Source of the DNA: Thamnaconus septentrionalis
Lineage: Eukaryota; Chordata; Actinopteri; Tetraodontiformes; Monacanthidae
Direction: 5' to 3'
Assembly: GCA_009823395.1 (NCBI GenBank)
Contig: CM020501.1
Coordinates: 14,121,861-14,185,860 of the forward strand
Length of the DNA stretch: 64,000 nucleotides
Both the position numbers and the translations under genes were made by a program. Below the pieces are notes generated by a model. It did no database searches. It saw only the letters and a program-made list of their open reading frames with translations, and was not told where the DNA came from. Shown piece after piece: positions 62,697 to 64,000 of the stretch (position 1 is the stretch's first letter; the number at the start of each line of letters is the position of its first letter).

Positions 62697-64000
62697 CGAC
62701 CATCCTGACGTGATTCTGGCTGCAAACTATGACGTTGCATCAGGTGACAGTCTCGTGTCCGCCACAGTAGATTTCCCTCAACTGGAGTTTGGTTTGGTTC
62801 TGCATCCTTTTCAGCTCCTGCAAACGCGAGAACTTTTAATGACTGCATGTTGGTGCCACAGCTGTGAGGCTGCTCCTCCACCCTCCCCAGCTCCTCTTTC
62901 ATTGTTCCCTGCTCCTGCAGCGGGAGGCTTGCATCAGCTCTGGAGATTTATATATGCCGATGAGTGTTTGTAGAACCGCAGCCTCCTGGAGCTTTTTACC
63001 TCTCTGGCCGCCTTCCTCCAAAGCGAAGCAGCCTTCATCTTTAGCGATGCTCCACGGATTTTCTCATTGCAAAGAAAAGCATCTCCCTCTGGTATTTTGG
63101 GCGTTCTGACTTGGACCCTGTGACTCTTACTTTTGATCCGCCAGCGTTGAAAAAGAGAAGTAGAAGGTGTGCTGGAGAGCCGAAGTTGCTGTATTTGTCT
63201 GCTCAGGCTACGAGCTAACGCTAAGACAGTGACTCATTGAGACCTGCTAAAATAAATCACTTTTCATCCGCAGTGCAGTACTGATATGTGTGCAACAGTC
63301 CTTTGGGCTTTGTCCATCATCAAGAATGAAGAAAATCAGTTTAAATTAGAATTCAGCTGTTATTCTAAAACTTTATGAAAGCGTTGGAATTATAGTTTTT
63401 ATGTGTAGCACAAGCATTAGCTTAAATTGCAGGTTTTCAGTCCATGGTGCAAACATGGGGCAGTGTCGTCATTGTAATTGTTATTATTATTATTTAGCCG
63501 CTATTATGATGTTGGTGTCCTGCTACATCTGCAGTAATGGGCATGTGACTGCCAGAAATTGGATTCTGTTTGTGTAAAAACTATGAACTATGATTACGTG
63601 CAATCATGTGTTATTATTTTATGTTCCCTTCACTGTGCCTTGTCTGGAAAGGGGCTTCTTGGTAAAAAAAAATAAATAAAAAATAAAAAATAAAGGAACC
63701 ATTTGGGTAATTGTTTAAAAAGAAAAAAAACAGAATATAAACATTTCAATCACAAAGAGATTTATCAATTTTTCCAAATCCATTGAATAATTTAACAACT
63801 GAGAAATAACAATGAAAAAACAGTAACTTAAAATAAAAAATAAAAAATCACACAACTTAAATGGAACGTTTGGAAATACAATATATTTTACTCATCTGTT
63901 CTGGTGCCAAAAAAAAAAAATGTTGTACTTGAATTCATTTCACCTGGGTAATAATGTAATCATTACCATTTGGAATGAACAGAGAATTGGGACTAGGATT
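62697..64000. other. Non-coding stretch, no gene recognised
   Basis: No exon recognised. Unique sequence to about 63600, then A-rich low-complexity sequence with AAATAA and AAAAAT runs to the end. Confidence 0.5.

Noticed and set aside
62279..62703. Frames of 122 and 139 codons repeated near-identically at 2.7 and 25.5 kb
   Set aside because: They are the two strands of the SINE core. Their recurrence reflects repeat copies, not a gene family.

Overview
The window looks like nuclear DNA from a ray-finned fish, most likely a percomorph teleost. The evidence is the repeat content: tRNA-headed SINEs with an L2-type tail, an AFC-like SINE remnant, Tc1-like and hAT-like DNA transposons, a fish-type L1 3' end, and very dense CA/GT microsatellites. 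I found no bacterial-style gene organisation. I also found no reading frame I could recognise as an exon of a known host protein. The long open frames are short for their composition and are explained by microsatellites, by SINE antisense strands, or by GC-rich stretches without stops. I therefore read the whole 64 kb as intergenic or intronic sequence.

Layout. 0-12 kb: non-repetitive, partly conserved-looking sequence with an antisense SINE (2.67-3.04 kb), a Tc1 transposase relic (8.68-9.08 kb) and an antisense L1 3' end (11.6-12.3 kb). 12-20 kb: an old relative of the SINE (12.7 kb), a (TA)63 tract (14.4 kb), a TAAT-rich cluster with a perfect POU palindrome (18.3 kb) and a TA-flanked TIR element (19.6-20.2 kb). 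20-36 kb: several regulatory-looking blocks (21.7, 22.3, 27.5 kb), two hAT-like elements (24.4 and 33.9 kb), the second SINE (25.5 kb), a non-LTR retrotransposon relic (26.2 kb), a very perfect nested palindrome (26.9-27.1 kb), a microsatellite cluster (30.4-31.0 kb) and a candidate TIR element (35.5 kb). 36-51 kb: mostly unique sequence, a second TA-flanked TIR element (42.1 kb), an AFC-like SINE relic (47.2 kb) and a solo LTR carrying an expanded hexanucleotide array (50.2-50.8 kb). 51-64 kb: degraded repeat fragments, a long-TIR DNA element (55.9-56.4 kb), a CpG-dense block (58.6-59.1 kb) and the third, best preserved SINE (62.3-62.7 kb).

Between the repeats lie many blocks of balanced composition rich in homeodomain, POU, TCF and CCAAT-like motifs. 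That pattern fits the regulatory desert of a developmental gene. This is inference only: without alignment to other fish I cannot say which blocks are conserved or which gene they serve. No undescribed gene system can be demonstrated here. The best leads are the nested perfect palindrome at 27 kb, the CpG-dense block at 58.7 kb, the hexanucleotide expansion inside the LTR, and the POU/homeodomain clusters at 18.3 and 21.75 kb.
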